Shown piece by piece: positions 37,728 to 49,300 of a stretch of DNA of 64,000 bases; positions within the stretch are counted from its first letter, which is position 1; each line of letters starts with the position of its first letter. The stretch lies in the NCBI GenBank assembly GCA_013433145.1, contig CM024175.1, positions 7,362,516 through 7,426,515 on the forward strand, written 5' to 3'. Below the pieces are notes generated by a model that searched no databases, was not told the DNA's origin, and saw only the letters and a program-made list of their open reading frames with translations. A program made the position numbers and the translations under genes. The DNA is from Ascaris suum. Its lineage: Eukaryota > Nematoda > Chromadorea > Rhabditida > Ascarididae.

Positions 37728-38332
37728 TCATTTCAAGCGCGGAAAAGCGTCATAGTTCCATAGGACACACTTGTATTGAAATGCGGTTTCCACTGGAAAG
37801 TGGATGCAGTCGGAAAAGTTATATTCACAGCAAGAACTATTCAAAAAACAGGCAGTGGGATAGATACTGACACAATCATTATGCAAACTATACGACATAT
37901 TTCTTAACACATAAAAGTAGTGCATACCCACCGAATATGGCAGGTAACGAAGGCTTCTGTTATAAGATCAAACATATTATTCACATATATGCCGTTCGGC
38001 TGGCAATAAACTGGGCAATGATCGAGTGAAGTCCAGCTAAGTAGGCAAATGAACTCGTACAGAAGTTCGCCTTCACTGGCTGGCAATTCATCAACAGTCA
38101 CAACGCAGCCGTTATATGGCCAGCTAGACAAGTGAATGTAGATGGCGTAGCAAGCGAACTGCTGGACCAGTAAAATGTTCACTGGGTACGCGAATATGCT
38201 TCCTCCCTCTCCCCTTGTGATCGTCCCGCCTCCAGACTCACGTACGTCATAAGCAGACACAAAAACGTAATCATTAATAGGTACAGGAGCCAGCTGGATC
38301 AGAGAGGCAGTGAGTGCGATATGAAGAGACAT
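37728..38332 (-). CDS. Unidentified Cys-containing protein, possibly secreted, two exons
   Basis: An open frame starts at ATG 38332 with MSLHIALTASLIQLAPV, weakly like a signal peptide, and runs about 133 codons with several cysteines. It is visibly richer in G+C than its flanks. A donor GTGGGT after CATATTCG (37931) and an acceptor GTCGTATAG (ending at 37888) would remove 44 bases and continue in phase to NDCVSIYPTACFLNSSCCEY.. and a stop at 37728, for about 186 aa. Without that splice the protein ends after 142 aa. Against it: all other introns here are far longer, the ATG overlaps a possible XPG polyadenylation signal, and no family is recognised. This could be chance. Confidence 0.33.
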
Positions 38333-38337
38333 TTATT
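38332..38337 (-). terminator. Candidate polyadenylation signal AATAAA for XPG
   Basis: TTTATT on the plus strand, 260 nt downstream of the XPG stop codon. It overlaps the start of the unidentified frame at 37728-38332, so both features cannot easily be used as drawn. Confidence 0.5.
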
Positions 38338-38596
38338 CGTAATGAGTGCTCTGTTGATTGGAATTAATTAAGTAATTAAATAAACTTCGGAGCACCGAAG
38401 GTGCCAAGTTTGGAAATGTTTCGACGTCTTGAAAGCATAATAAGAGATACCTTTAACGTCCCTGGATGATTACTCTACATCCATTCTTCATTTACCTTTC
38501 TTTGTCTCCAATGGGCGCATCAAAATTAACGTTCACTCATCGTCAAAAGCACTATGCAAATAGACATTCATTTGCCTCTTTGGGTTTGCAATTCGA

Positions 38597-40386
38597 TCAA
38601 TCCTCATTAGAGCTTTCCTCTGATAAATTTAATTCATCATTTAGTTTTCGCGGCTTTCCGGCACCGCATCGCGCTTTTTTGCTGTACCGATTTTGTATGG
38701 CAGCAGATCTTTTGACAGCCCTAGTTCGAGCACCTCTGCCTCTAGTTGCACCTTCTGTCGATTCAATATTCGGTTTAGATTCATCGACAGCATTCCCTTG
38801 CTCCGTCACTTCCCTGCCTTCTTTGTTGCTGACGACCTTCTGAAAACGTCTTTATCTTAATATCATATCACCTTTCGGATATCACAGAGGCGTTGTGAAT
38901 ATGAACGACCATGTAAGATTGGGACTCCTTTTCCGGATTCGTTGTTAAGTAAGTAAAAGGGCAACAAAAAATAAAAGTGCACCAGCGTCCATGCACTTAT
39001 CAGGTTTGCTTAATGCCCTCTATCACATGACAGTTTGACTGAAAAAAACGGATATATTTTTCATTCAAATAACAGAATAACATCAAAACAGGTAAGAATT
39101 GAACAGATGTGAATTCTCAATTTTCGCTGCCTGCTAAGCACGTTTTAAAGGGAGGGATCCACCCTAATAAAACGCTGAAACCAAAAGAAGTGACCCAGCT
39201 ATGAAAAAACTTTCAGATGGCATAGGATCCAATTGATTCGGTTGATGACTTCAGTCCTCCCCCCCCCCCCCCCCCCGGATCAGCAGCAATCAAATCACAA
39301 CCACAAAACGTCATCCGAAGGTAATTTCCCTCTCTAAAAAAATCATTTTTTATTGCTGTGGTATATTGCCTAACAGCCTATCTAATTGAAAAGAAGGACA
39401 CATAAAGTCCAAATTTTATACCCCTTACCGTAATTGATACTCCATCTCAAAAATGCGCTTAACATATATAAGAACAAGAAGCCCACCAAAAACTCATACC
39501 TTCTTCTTTCTGCAAGTAGTTTTTGAACGAGAGACCTGTGAAGATCCGTGATTTACGATGGCGGGATCCGTTTCGTGATCGGATGTTTCAACTGCTTCAA
39601 AGCACATCGACATATTCGATGAATCGGACGGTTCATCGATGAGGCTCGCTTTGCAAATCAACGAAACCGACGGATCAGGACACTCTCCTGAAATTCGTTT
39701 TCAAAAAATTCATCAACAACCGCATTAAAGTCGGGCACATGAAAGCTTTAAAAGCGCGTTAATGCGTAAATGTCCCAAGATAGCTGGCAAATACTCTCAG
39801 CGAATTTTCAAAGTGCAACACTCTAATAAATTTTATTGTCTGAGCTCGAAATCGATATATGCATCAATCGTGCGAAATTATTTGAATTACACTGGACGCT
39901 CAGTTGAAATATGAGAGTAGATGCAGGTAGATAAAGAAATAAAGCTTAAACGATGTGTTTTTGAGCTCAGACAAAACGAGAGAAACTAATTTTTAAAAAC
40001 GCTATTAGGTTTATTTTTTAAATTTTCATTTACTATCCTAAATTTCAAGAATTACTCAGAATTGCAAAATCATTTAACTAACTGTTGTAATAGATGAGAA
40101 GTCAGTGGTTTCAAGTCTCACACAAGCATTCATGCTGAGATAAATGCGCCCTCAACACCGTAGCTAGTTTATCATTTAAGTTCGAGATGCAAACTTAAAT
40201 ACGTTTAGCAGCGGCGAGTCTTCTGAGTGCCCTTACAACGCGTGCGGTAGGCACCAAACGTTGGTCATCTTCCGACTTGTGAAGTCTATGAGTGAACGAA
40301 GTGATATGTGTCTGATAAGCGAGTCCACCACCACCTACACAACGACCCAAATACTCGTTCCACCTTTGCAGCGATCCTTGAGTGCG
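38597..40386 (-). CDS. ERCC5: XPG exons 18-20: PCNA-motif region and basic C-terminal tail
   Basis: Exon 18 (40203-40386) contains [11 protein letters not shown], which aligns with the PCNA-interacting motif of human XPG, and then a basic helix [15 protein letters not shown]. Its donor is GTATTT, splitting an Arg codon completed by exon 19 (39500-39687), which is acidic and Ser/Thr-rich and ends TTCRKKK. Exon 20 (38597-38839) has a glycine/arginine stretch [13 protein letters not shown] and lysine clusters that look like nuclear localisation signals, then an acidic end SEESSNED and the stop. Without the splice, exon 18 would stop two codons later; the in-phase continuation argues for splicing. 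Confidence 0.85.
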
Positions 40387-43300
40387 CTGAAAAACAATCT
40401 CATTCAAGTTTCGAACTTGAAACTAATCAACGGTGGAAACAGCTAAACGCTTGATTTGCAGTTGTTCATCCTTCCCAGGATTACTCTACCAAGAAATGCA
40501 CACATCGCCTCTGACGAGAGAAGAAAAAGGAAAATAATGCGACAATTCCCATAATGATATGCAAGCAAATTATCCCTTTTTCTATTAGCACATGCATTTG
40601 CCACGAAAGACAGAACACCCGTTTGGGGAAGAAAGCTCTGAATAAGAAATGCTTACGACAATAAAGTTAACATCTTCGGTATTTCGCAGTGTGCTAGTGG
40701 TTGAATATGAAAATAAGCAAAAACAGAGCCCAAAATACGACAGGTACAACGAAGAACACCTTTGAAAGCACATAAAATGACGGCGAAGTGGTTATGTGCA
40801 ATCAAATTAACTGCATACTGCCTCGTTCCCACAACTGCACATAAAATTCTTCATGACACCTCAATTAAATGCACACTATTATTTATGAGGAATCACGCGA
40901 AAAATAACTTTATAGAGAACTTGCTTAACCTTTACCTCTTTTTCACCAGCGAAAGTTATAGCTAAATTCCGACAATAGGCACATTAAGATCATCTGTGAT
41001 TTTGATGCAATCCGACTTGTATGACAAGCATAAATCATTCATTAACAAACAGTATTTCAATCTTTTTTGAAGATCTTCGCAACGAGTCCCCTTGCGATAT
41101 CAATGAATATAACTCAATCAAAACAGTATGAACAGATAACATCTCTCCACTTCAAGTGAAAAGGTATGAAGTGAAGATAGGAAAAAGAAGTAGGTAAAGA
41201 CCTTTTTGAGTCGATCCTGATCCCAGCCAAGCCGCTGCCTTACGAATTCTTCGAGTTCCTTCTCCTTCACAGTACCCCAAATGGGTTTCTCATTAGATTT
41301 ATCGACGAGTGGCCTCGAATAGGCTTCGAAGATTTCTCGAGAAGGAAACTGCAATAACGGAAACTGCATCGATGCGATTAAAGTACATGAATGATGCCTT
41401 TATTTAAATCATCAGTGACGTCTGATTTCGGTTTTAACATTTTCACAACAATCGAATCATCACAAATGATAAGAAAATGAGTTTATAAAATGAAAAGCCG
41501 ATAATTTCAATAAAACGTAATTGAGAATTTTTTTAATCAGCAAGATCACAGGTGAACGATTGCGTCTCGACTCATTTATGCGAAGAAACAATCAAAATAG
41601 TAGGCAAAGCAAAGATTCCTTGGGCAGGGAAGAGAATAACATTTTCTTGCATAATAAGGGTAGAATCAGCTAAACAGATAGGATTTCGGTAAGGAGGAGA
41701 GGAGAGAGAAAGAGGTGGGTAGAAGAAGGGAGGGGTAATGAGAAGGAAGCAGGGAGGCAAACGGGAAGGGAAGAATGAAAAAGGAAGAGGATAAGAGATG
41801 AATGCTTCATTCAAAAAAGGAATAACTTTAAACTCATGAAAGGAAAGTGGTGAAAAGACGATTCTGCCGCATTTTAATAATAGTTCTTCCTTCGCATAGC
41901 AAACAAACGTTTATGAGTGTACTTTAAAAGAGGAGATGACAGCGGCATAATTAAACTGAGAGATGCTTTAAATCAATTTAATATCACACTCTTCTTTGCA
42001 GCCACCAGGAAACTCCGATATATTTGGCTGCAAAAACAATTTCTTGAAAGCTGAAGTGCTGCAACTGTCCCAAAACTTTTCACTTCCCATGAGTTCTAAT
42101 CAGATCCAAGAAAAATAGAATAACACGATATACCGAGTAGAAGGGCTGTGAATCTGTTCCTAAGAAGGGAAAGAAGAGAGAGGAAAGAGGGGAGGAAAAA
42201 GAGTGGGGAGTTTGAGGATAATCCCTTTGCGTTTTTGGATGCTGCTTTCTCCGATAATTATGCGTTATGCCTTTTTTTAATCTAAAAGAGGGTCTTCCAG
42301 GAAAAGAGGACAAAGTCTTTGAAGGACAGGATCTTTTCTGCCACATCAGTGTTAGAATAAAAACTTCCGTAGCGCATCATCTATGTAAATCGAGAACACA
42401 GTGTGTATAGATGTTACAAGCGGATCAGCCGTATAGTATGGGAAGGGAATCACAGCCACCAGCTTAAATCATCGATGCACTGGACAGCTTATGCAGTCTT
42501 CACGACAGGATCAAGCTTAGCCTCTGCCATGCACGGGAGAATGTGGCGATGCCATCCGAAAGGGGATGGACTGATATGCACAACACTGAAGACCACTGAC
42601 AACATAGAGAACAAAGAAGGAAAACATCAAAAAATGAATATAGCCAACCACGAAGCATCCTCGTGAAACCTCATTGCAGTATCCCCATAAGGTAATAATG
42701 CAGCTAACCGCTTTAATGACTTCCTTCTCGTTGTTGCGCTCGATGATCGCCCTCAACTTCAGTCGACGCGCCGTCTCAAATTTATTGCCTTCCTTACTTC
42801 TGCGTTTCTGGCCCTTACTGGTCGACGAGCTGTGTTCATCGGTGCTTAGTGTGCTTTGCTGCTCTTTATTTCTGCTCTCTTCGCGACCGTTCAACCAATC
42901 AGATATACGTTGCAGCACAGCAAAAGCCTTCAAGTAATCTGAATTACAACTAGGCACCCTTAAAGTAACAAAAATTTTCCGCAAGGAGAGCTGCCGAATG
43001 CCTAATGAAGCGATTATGGTTTGTCGGACAGCTTCGGAAAAACTCCAAGGAATCGGGAGAAAAAGTCTTTGGGAAGACAGAAAAAAAATGCAATGAACGA
43101 GAAGAATGAGGTCGGATGGGAGGAAAAAAACTTCATTCGAAATCGCATAGCTTTGAAAACTTCAGAAAAAATACTAAAGTACATCAGTACTTTGTACCTC
43201 ACGCAAATGCAGAAAGTTTGTTACGTCATCCTCTGAAAGCGAATAGACGGATGTTACAATCACTGTGCAAAGAAAATTTTTTTTCATTACTTGCAGTTAA

Positions 43301-46300
43301 ACTTCATTTAAATTCAAGGTGTCAAAATATAACTTTAATTAACGTTTCAATGTCGTCGCATCGAGTGCCCATCCCCAAACAATACTCTCACTTGCGAAGC
43401 ATTTTAAAATATGTCCAAACAATAAAACTGCATAATAACGATGCTGTGGCCGCCCACTTGATAACATATTCTCCAACAAAACACACACTATCAGCATATC
43501 GATGCTAGTATGGGCGTTGGTGCTGATACTCTTGCGATTTTCTGCACCCATAAACCTCCCCCCAAACCCATACCTCTTGACTGCCTGAAGGAGGCTTTGC
43601 AAAGAAGACGCTATTTTCAAACATTTACAGTCATCATTAAAATGGCTACCTGGGCTTCTTCATCGCAATTATCCTCTGAAGGCAAGGCAAACTCGGAAAT
43701 CAACTCCAGTGCAGTAACAACACCGATATTGTCGAGTCCTGGAGTATAGTCGCCACCAGACAGCAGTGCTATCTGGACCGTTTCCCAACGAGTCAATCCT
43801 TTAAGTGAAAAAATGAGGTCCACAAATACGCACACTGATAATGTCTGCCTGCTTTTCAACACTCTTAAAGTACGAGGAATGAAAACGGTGAGTCAATGGG
43901 ATATTCTACTGTGACTCAGTGGGAAATATGACGATGTTTTACTATGATCAAATCTTCAACTGGAAGCCTCAGATGATTTGCATTGAAAGGGCTATACTAC
44001 CTTCAGCGACCAAACGTTACCCGAATCCCCACTTGTATCCTTCACCATTCAAGAAAGCTAACGCTTAACTGTGTTATTCCTTGGATCACTATATGACCTT
44101 ACACCGAGAATTAGCAAAACGACTCAGCAGAATATCCGCCCATCGTTATATAATTCTCAAAACATTATTCCCAAGTTGCATATATTAGTAAATAAACGTA
44201 CTTTCAACCTTCATTTTCTTCAAACAGCAAATGGCATGATTGTTATGCCAACACCGAAAACGTCTTACCGAGTTGTTTGTGGATCGTTTCACTTGAAAAC
44301 ATTTGCACTCTTCGTTTCTGGTTGAACATATTCTTATAAACTGTTGACGCACCAAACAACCAAACATCCGAATCATCCGAAACGATACCCTTCAAAAGCA
44401 ATTAAAACAAATTAGCCAAAGTTTAGAATGTTTTGTGAAATAATTGTGGAAGACAATAAAAGAAGCCTAGAAAGAGTCCAGTAATAAGTGTCTCTAATGA
44501 GAATGGGGTATAACATTTCAGCCCAGTCATTTACCCGACGAAGAACCTAAACAAAATGTGTCGCCGGATGAATAAACAAAACCATAGAAATATCTCCATA
44601 AAACCTTTGACCGTCGATCAATCGCTATGAAAACAATGAGACATCTGGTAATAAAAGCAGAAATAATTACAACTACAACCCATTAGTAGATGGTTGATGG
44701 AACTAGTCGGATTTAACTGACGTTTTGCCATTAACTCCGAGAAAATAGAAGAGAGCCAAAAACTTTGAAAGAAGCACCAACCTGAACAAGACCCAACCTT
44801 TCGAGCTCACAACACTGTGCCTCTGCTTCACCGGGTGAGACAACGAAGGGGATACCACACAATCGTAGCAGCTCCTGAACACATAAGTTACACAGTGGGT
44901 ATTCCCGATCAAAGGCTTCGTCATATACGAAATGCTTAACAAATAGATCCTTAAATGATCCAAAAAACCGTCCAACATCGTAACACGTTAGAAGTGTGAT
45001 CGTCGACCCCTGATGAGCACCAATTCCTTGCTGTTCACTTACCTGAACACTTTAATAACGCAACAATGAAGTGAAGGTAAACAATCCAGCATAGCAATCC
45101 ACTTCTGTCAAACGAAACAGCATTGTGTTTCAATTTTTCTCTATACCAACAAAGGAAACGATAAATTCAAGCCTACGTTTAAATCTTTGTTTACGTGTTC
45201 AAGTAATAAAAAAATAATTTTAAGGCAAGCTTTCAACAGGAAAACAGAAAAATATCAAGAGAATCATGCACCCGAAAAATCCTTAAAACGTCCTCCAATT
45301 CCAGAAAGAACTTTCAAAATAACCCATTCGAACAAACCGTTATGTAAAACGTAAATAAGGCATTTTACAGATGCAGAGCATGCCAGTACAATTCACCTAG
45401 CAACACAAAAGAACAACTAATAAACAAATATAAATCAAAACGTACACAACATATTAATCAATTGAAAACTGTTTATAGCGATGGTGATTTGAAATAATTT
45501 GGGATGAAAAGAATCATATTTCGACAACTGGTGGAAGAACTTTTTAAGAGGAAGTAGCACAACAGATAATTTTCAAACGGTCAGATTGAGTTATTGAGAG
45601 AATGTTCAAGATTTGAGGAGAATGACCTGAATTAATATTGCGGTGGAGTATTTGAAGGGATGAACCACCGACTTTCTTTATAAACAGCAATAACCAGCAT
45701 CAAAAATATATCAAACAGTATCACTGAAGCGGACCTGACACTCCTTATATACGCCCTCTTGCTCACGTTCCAGCTCTGCTTCCATCTGCGCTTCTTTCCT
45801 TGCTGACGCTTCCTCTTTCTTCTTATCATCGAATTCATTCACATAATTCGGCATCCAATCCTTTAAATCAATTCAAAATTAGCTGCCACCGCGAAAGAGA
45901 CGTTAATTCAATTAGTGAACAATGGAACGTGGTAAATATGAGCTTAGGTCTCGTCACCCGGAACTAAGCAGCGATTCACCAACGGGTTCAAACAAGTCCG
46001 AGAGCGAGAATGAGGTATTGCATCCTGCACAATAATCAACGCCTATCTAATAACGACACGCTCACTGTGAATACAACAATGCGTAAACTTGGAGACGCGA
46101 TTCATTTGTGTCGGTGAGTTCACTTCACCTTTAAGATATTCCTCTTTTTCATTTGCAAAATGCAGTCTGCTAGCACAACCGCATGCCACTTCCGTCCAAT
46201 AAGGCTGTAATTAAGCTCCATTACCAGAAAGAGTGATGAAGCAGTGATATCACTTAGACTGAATTCTTAAACTGCGAGTTTTTATTAGTGCACAATAAAG

Positions 46301-49300
46301 CAAATACATTTATGGCCGGAATTTGGCGGCATTGATAACAAAATAGGAAACTCGTTCCAACCACACATGCCGGTTGAGATGTACTTGTTGCACTTCTAGC
46401 TGACTCAAAAAATGCATGGGGAAACTGACTTGAACGAAAAGAACTCTCGGCGACTTTCGAATAAAAGAGTACTTCTTGCTATGTAACCTGTGAAGGTTTT
46501 TCTGAAATTAAAGTCAGAAATGAATTTATAAAAAGAAGTCGTGAGGTGCTGATTTCTCCAGATAAAGACTGAATATGTGTCGATAAGAAGCAATGGAATG
46601 GAAAGCAGTGGATACGAAGCTCGACATGCCCGCAATTTCGTGTATTGTTCCTCATTCAGTGATGTCGACATGTCAGCCATGCATCGGCCATCATCGAAGA
46701 ATGCGCACGGTCAGTTGAAATTCATTTTATGCCAGAGGAGGAAAGGCAAGAAATGAAACAGACGACAGCAATCAGAAAGGAGTGTAACAACTCAATGAAA
46801 AAGAAAAGATTCGAGGCAAAATGCTCAATAATTTTAAAAGGAAAGAGAAAATATGGGTGGGAATTGTATGCGACAACACCCTTATTGTATGCGGATCGCT
46901 GCAATATATCGATCGTGGAAACAACTGCATTCAGGATGAGCACACATAAACTCCTCAAATTAAAACGCCTCATTTCCAAGATATTTGCGCCATTATATAT
47001 CAAACAAGCAAATCATTGGCGCTTGGCGTGCAATAACTTACTCATCGAAGCATCAATCAAAATCGTCACACTTACTTCCCCCATCTGTTGCTGCTGTTCG
47101 GTAAGCTCGCTGGGGACAGTATTGGAAGCTGAACGAGAACTCGCTTCCAGAAACGCCTCATCTGGCTCGGCAACATCGATAAAATCGTCGGAATTCGATG
47201 AGGACCTCTCACTGTCAGACCACATATCTCGCTGTAAATCTGCTCACGCCAGTCAGTAATCGTTCACCTGTTGTTTGCCCTCAGCAAAAACGCACTGCAT
47301 CCCTTGTACCAATGAATACATTTCAAAGTCACGACTAATCAAGCAAACATCATATCAGCCTGTCATGACATCCTCTTCCACTCAGGAATGAGGGATGCAA
47401 AGACCGTGGCAACGACCGTTCCGTCGACGACCAAGAATTATCATACCATAGTTAATTCCACCATCAGCCATGTTGGACATCACAAAAAGAGCTAATTTTA
47501 GATGCCTTCGAAAACATTAAAATGTGCTCCATCGTTTGCACTAAGCGCGCTTTCTAATCGCCTCTTATAAACAAAACTTTCTTCTGACTACTTACTATTT
47601 TATTTAGGTCAAAATAATCGACAGATTTTCAGTTGCAGCAATATTTTCTGCTGCTTCTTACGACCTCAAGGAGAGAAAAAGCATCGTAAAGCAAAGAAAA
47701 ACCATCAATGAACCGAAAAAAGTTTCATAAAAATCTTCTTTTGATCTATTTGTAAGCAAATTCGCAGCAGCAATGAAGGAAACAAAATGAAAAAACGTAT
47801 GCGAGTTACCTCTGTTTCTCGATGCAAAACTATTTCTTAGCCTTTCAATAACATCACCCTTAGACTCGTTTCCGAACAAATAATGTGTTTCCGGGATTGT
47901 GTCATGCAGGTTCGTATCGCGAAGAGATAATGCAATCGCCTGAATGCGATCAATCAACACACTCAATAATAAATCAAATGATGTGATAGCACAATTTTGG
48001 CTACAGACTGCAACAAAGTAGGATTCCCTTTGGAAATCCTCATAATCGGAGAGATGAGCTACAGAAGGCAGTAGCAAAATATGTGGTTTTGCAATGCATT
48101 CGGTTCATCAACCAGTTTCATAAGCCTTCATATTTTCACATTCTCAGTGATCAGATCGCTCGTGCAGAAACGTGCAGAACATCTAAAGAGACTCGCCTTT
48201 TCCCAGCACGGTCGGTGCAAAACGAAAACCCAGGCGACATGAAACGCATGCAAAACTTTCTGCCCCTCAAAATGCTTGTCCTTTCGAAAGCTGTTGATGG
48301 AATTGAAAGACGATCTACAGGTCACACCTTAGGGTATACAACACGGCCACCAAATTTTGCAATTTTATATGCCACAGCCACAAAGATTCGCCCCTTTACT
48401 TGAATTGTTCCAAAGATAAACTGTTGACTATGCAGGCACGCATATTTATAAATATGCACAGAGGCGATGATGCCATAATGCATTCTGCAAATGGAAGTTT
48501 GATGCAGTGAATAAAAAGGAAATTGCACAGTCAACGATCTAACAATCTCGATTCATTCTCTGGAAACCACCTGACATCGTTCTGCTCAGCATGACTACGA
48601 CCGTTCCAGGAAAAACAGAAGCAAAAACATCCAGAAGCAGAATGGAAACATTCCAACTGTAATTTTCTCTTCCACCAGCTATTCTTCGAATTTTATCGAC
48701 GCCCAAATTGCCACTTGATGTTCTTTTCCGCTGCTGGCGATTCCTGTCTGCACAGTAAATGTATCTAGAGAGAGGAGAACAGCATGACTCGCGAATAAAA
48801 GAATAATATCAACGAATTAAATACCATTAAAAAAACATCAACGAGTTAAATACCTCCTGGAGATCGTCGTCTTCATCGTCTTCATCAAGCAGCGCTTGAC
48901 TTACCGAAGTTTGTTTTTCATCACCAGAAATGGCTTCGTCGAATGAACTCGTAGTGCATTGCGCTTCATCCTGTGAAAATAATCGTAATGCTAAACGAAA
49001 CAACTCAGAAAGCATTTGCATAAAAGAATAAATCAAGTATAATAAAATAGACAGAGCCTATATGCGATGTAATCTATCTTATGCAGAGCTGTGACAACAG
49101 ACAATCGAAACCTTTAGAATTATAAACAGCAAAATACAAACTACATACATTATACGGCATTTGAAGTTGCCAAAACTAATGGAAAATGTGGCACCGATTT
49201 AATGCCAAAAATTTCAAATTGGTGGGATATCGCACGCAGTGGATAAAGCATAGGGGGTTTTATCCACCAATAAGCGTGATATTACAGAAGATCAAAAAAA

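Noticed and set aside
46729..47259. 176-codon plus-strand open frame
   Set aside because: It is antisense to XPG exon 11 (47076-47239); the minus strand carries the conserved acidic XPG spacer and in-phase splice sites.
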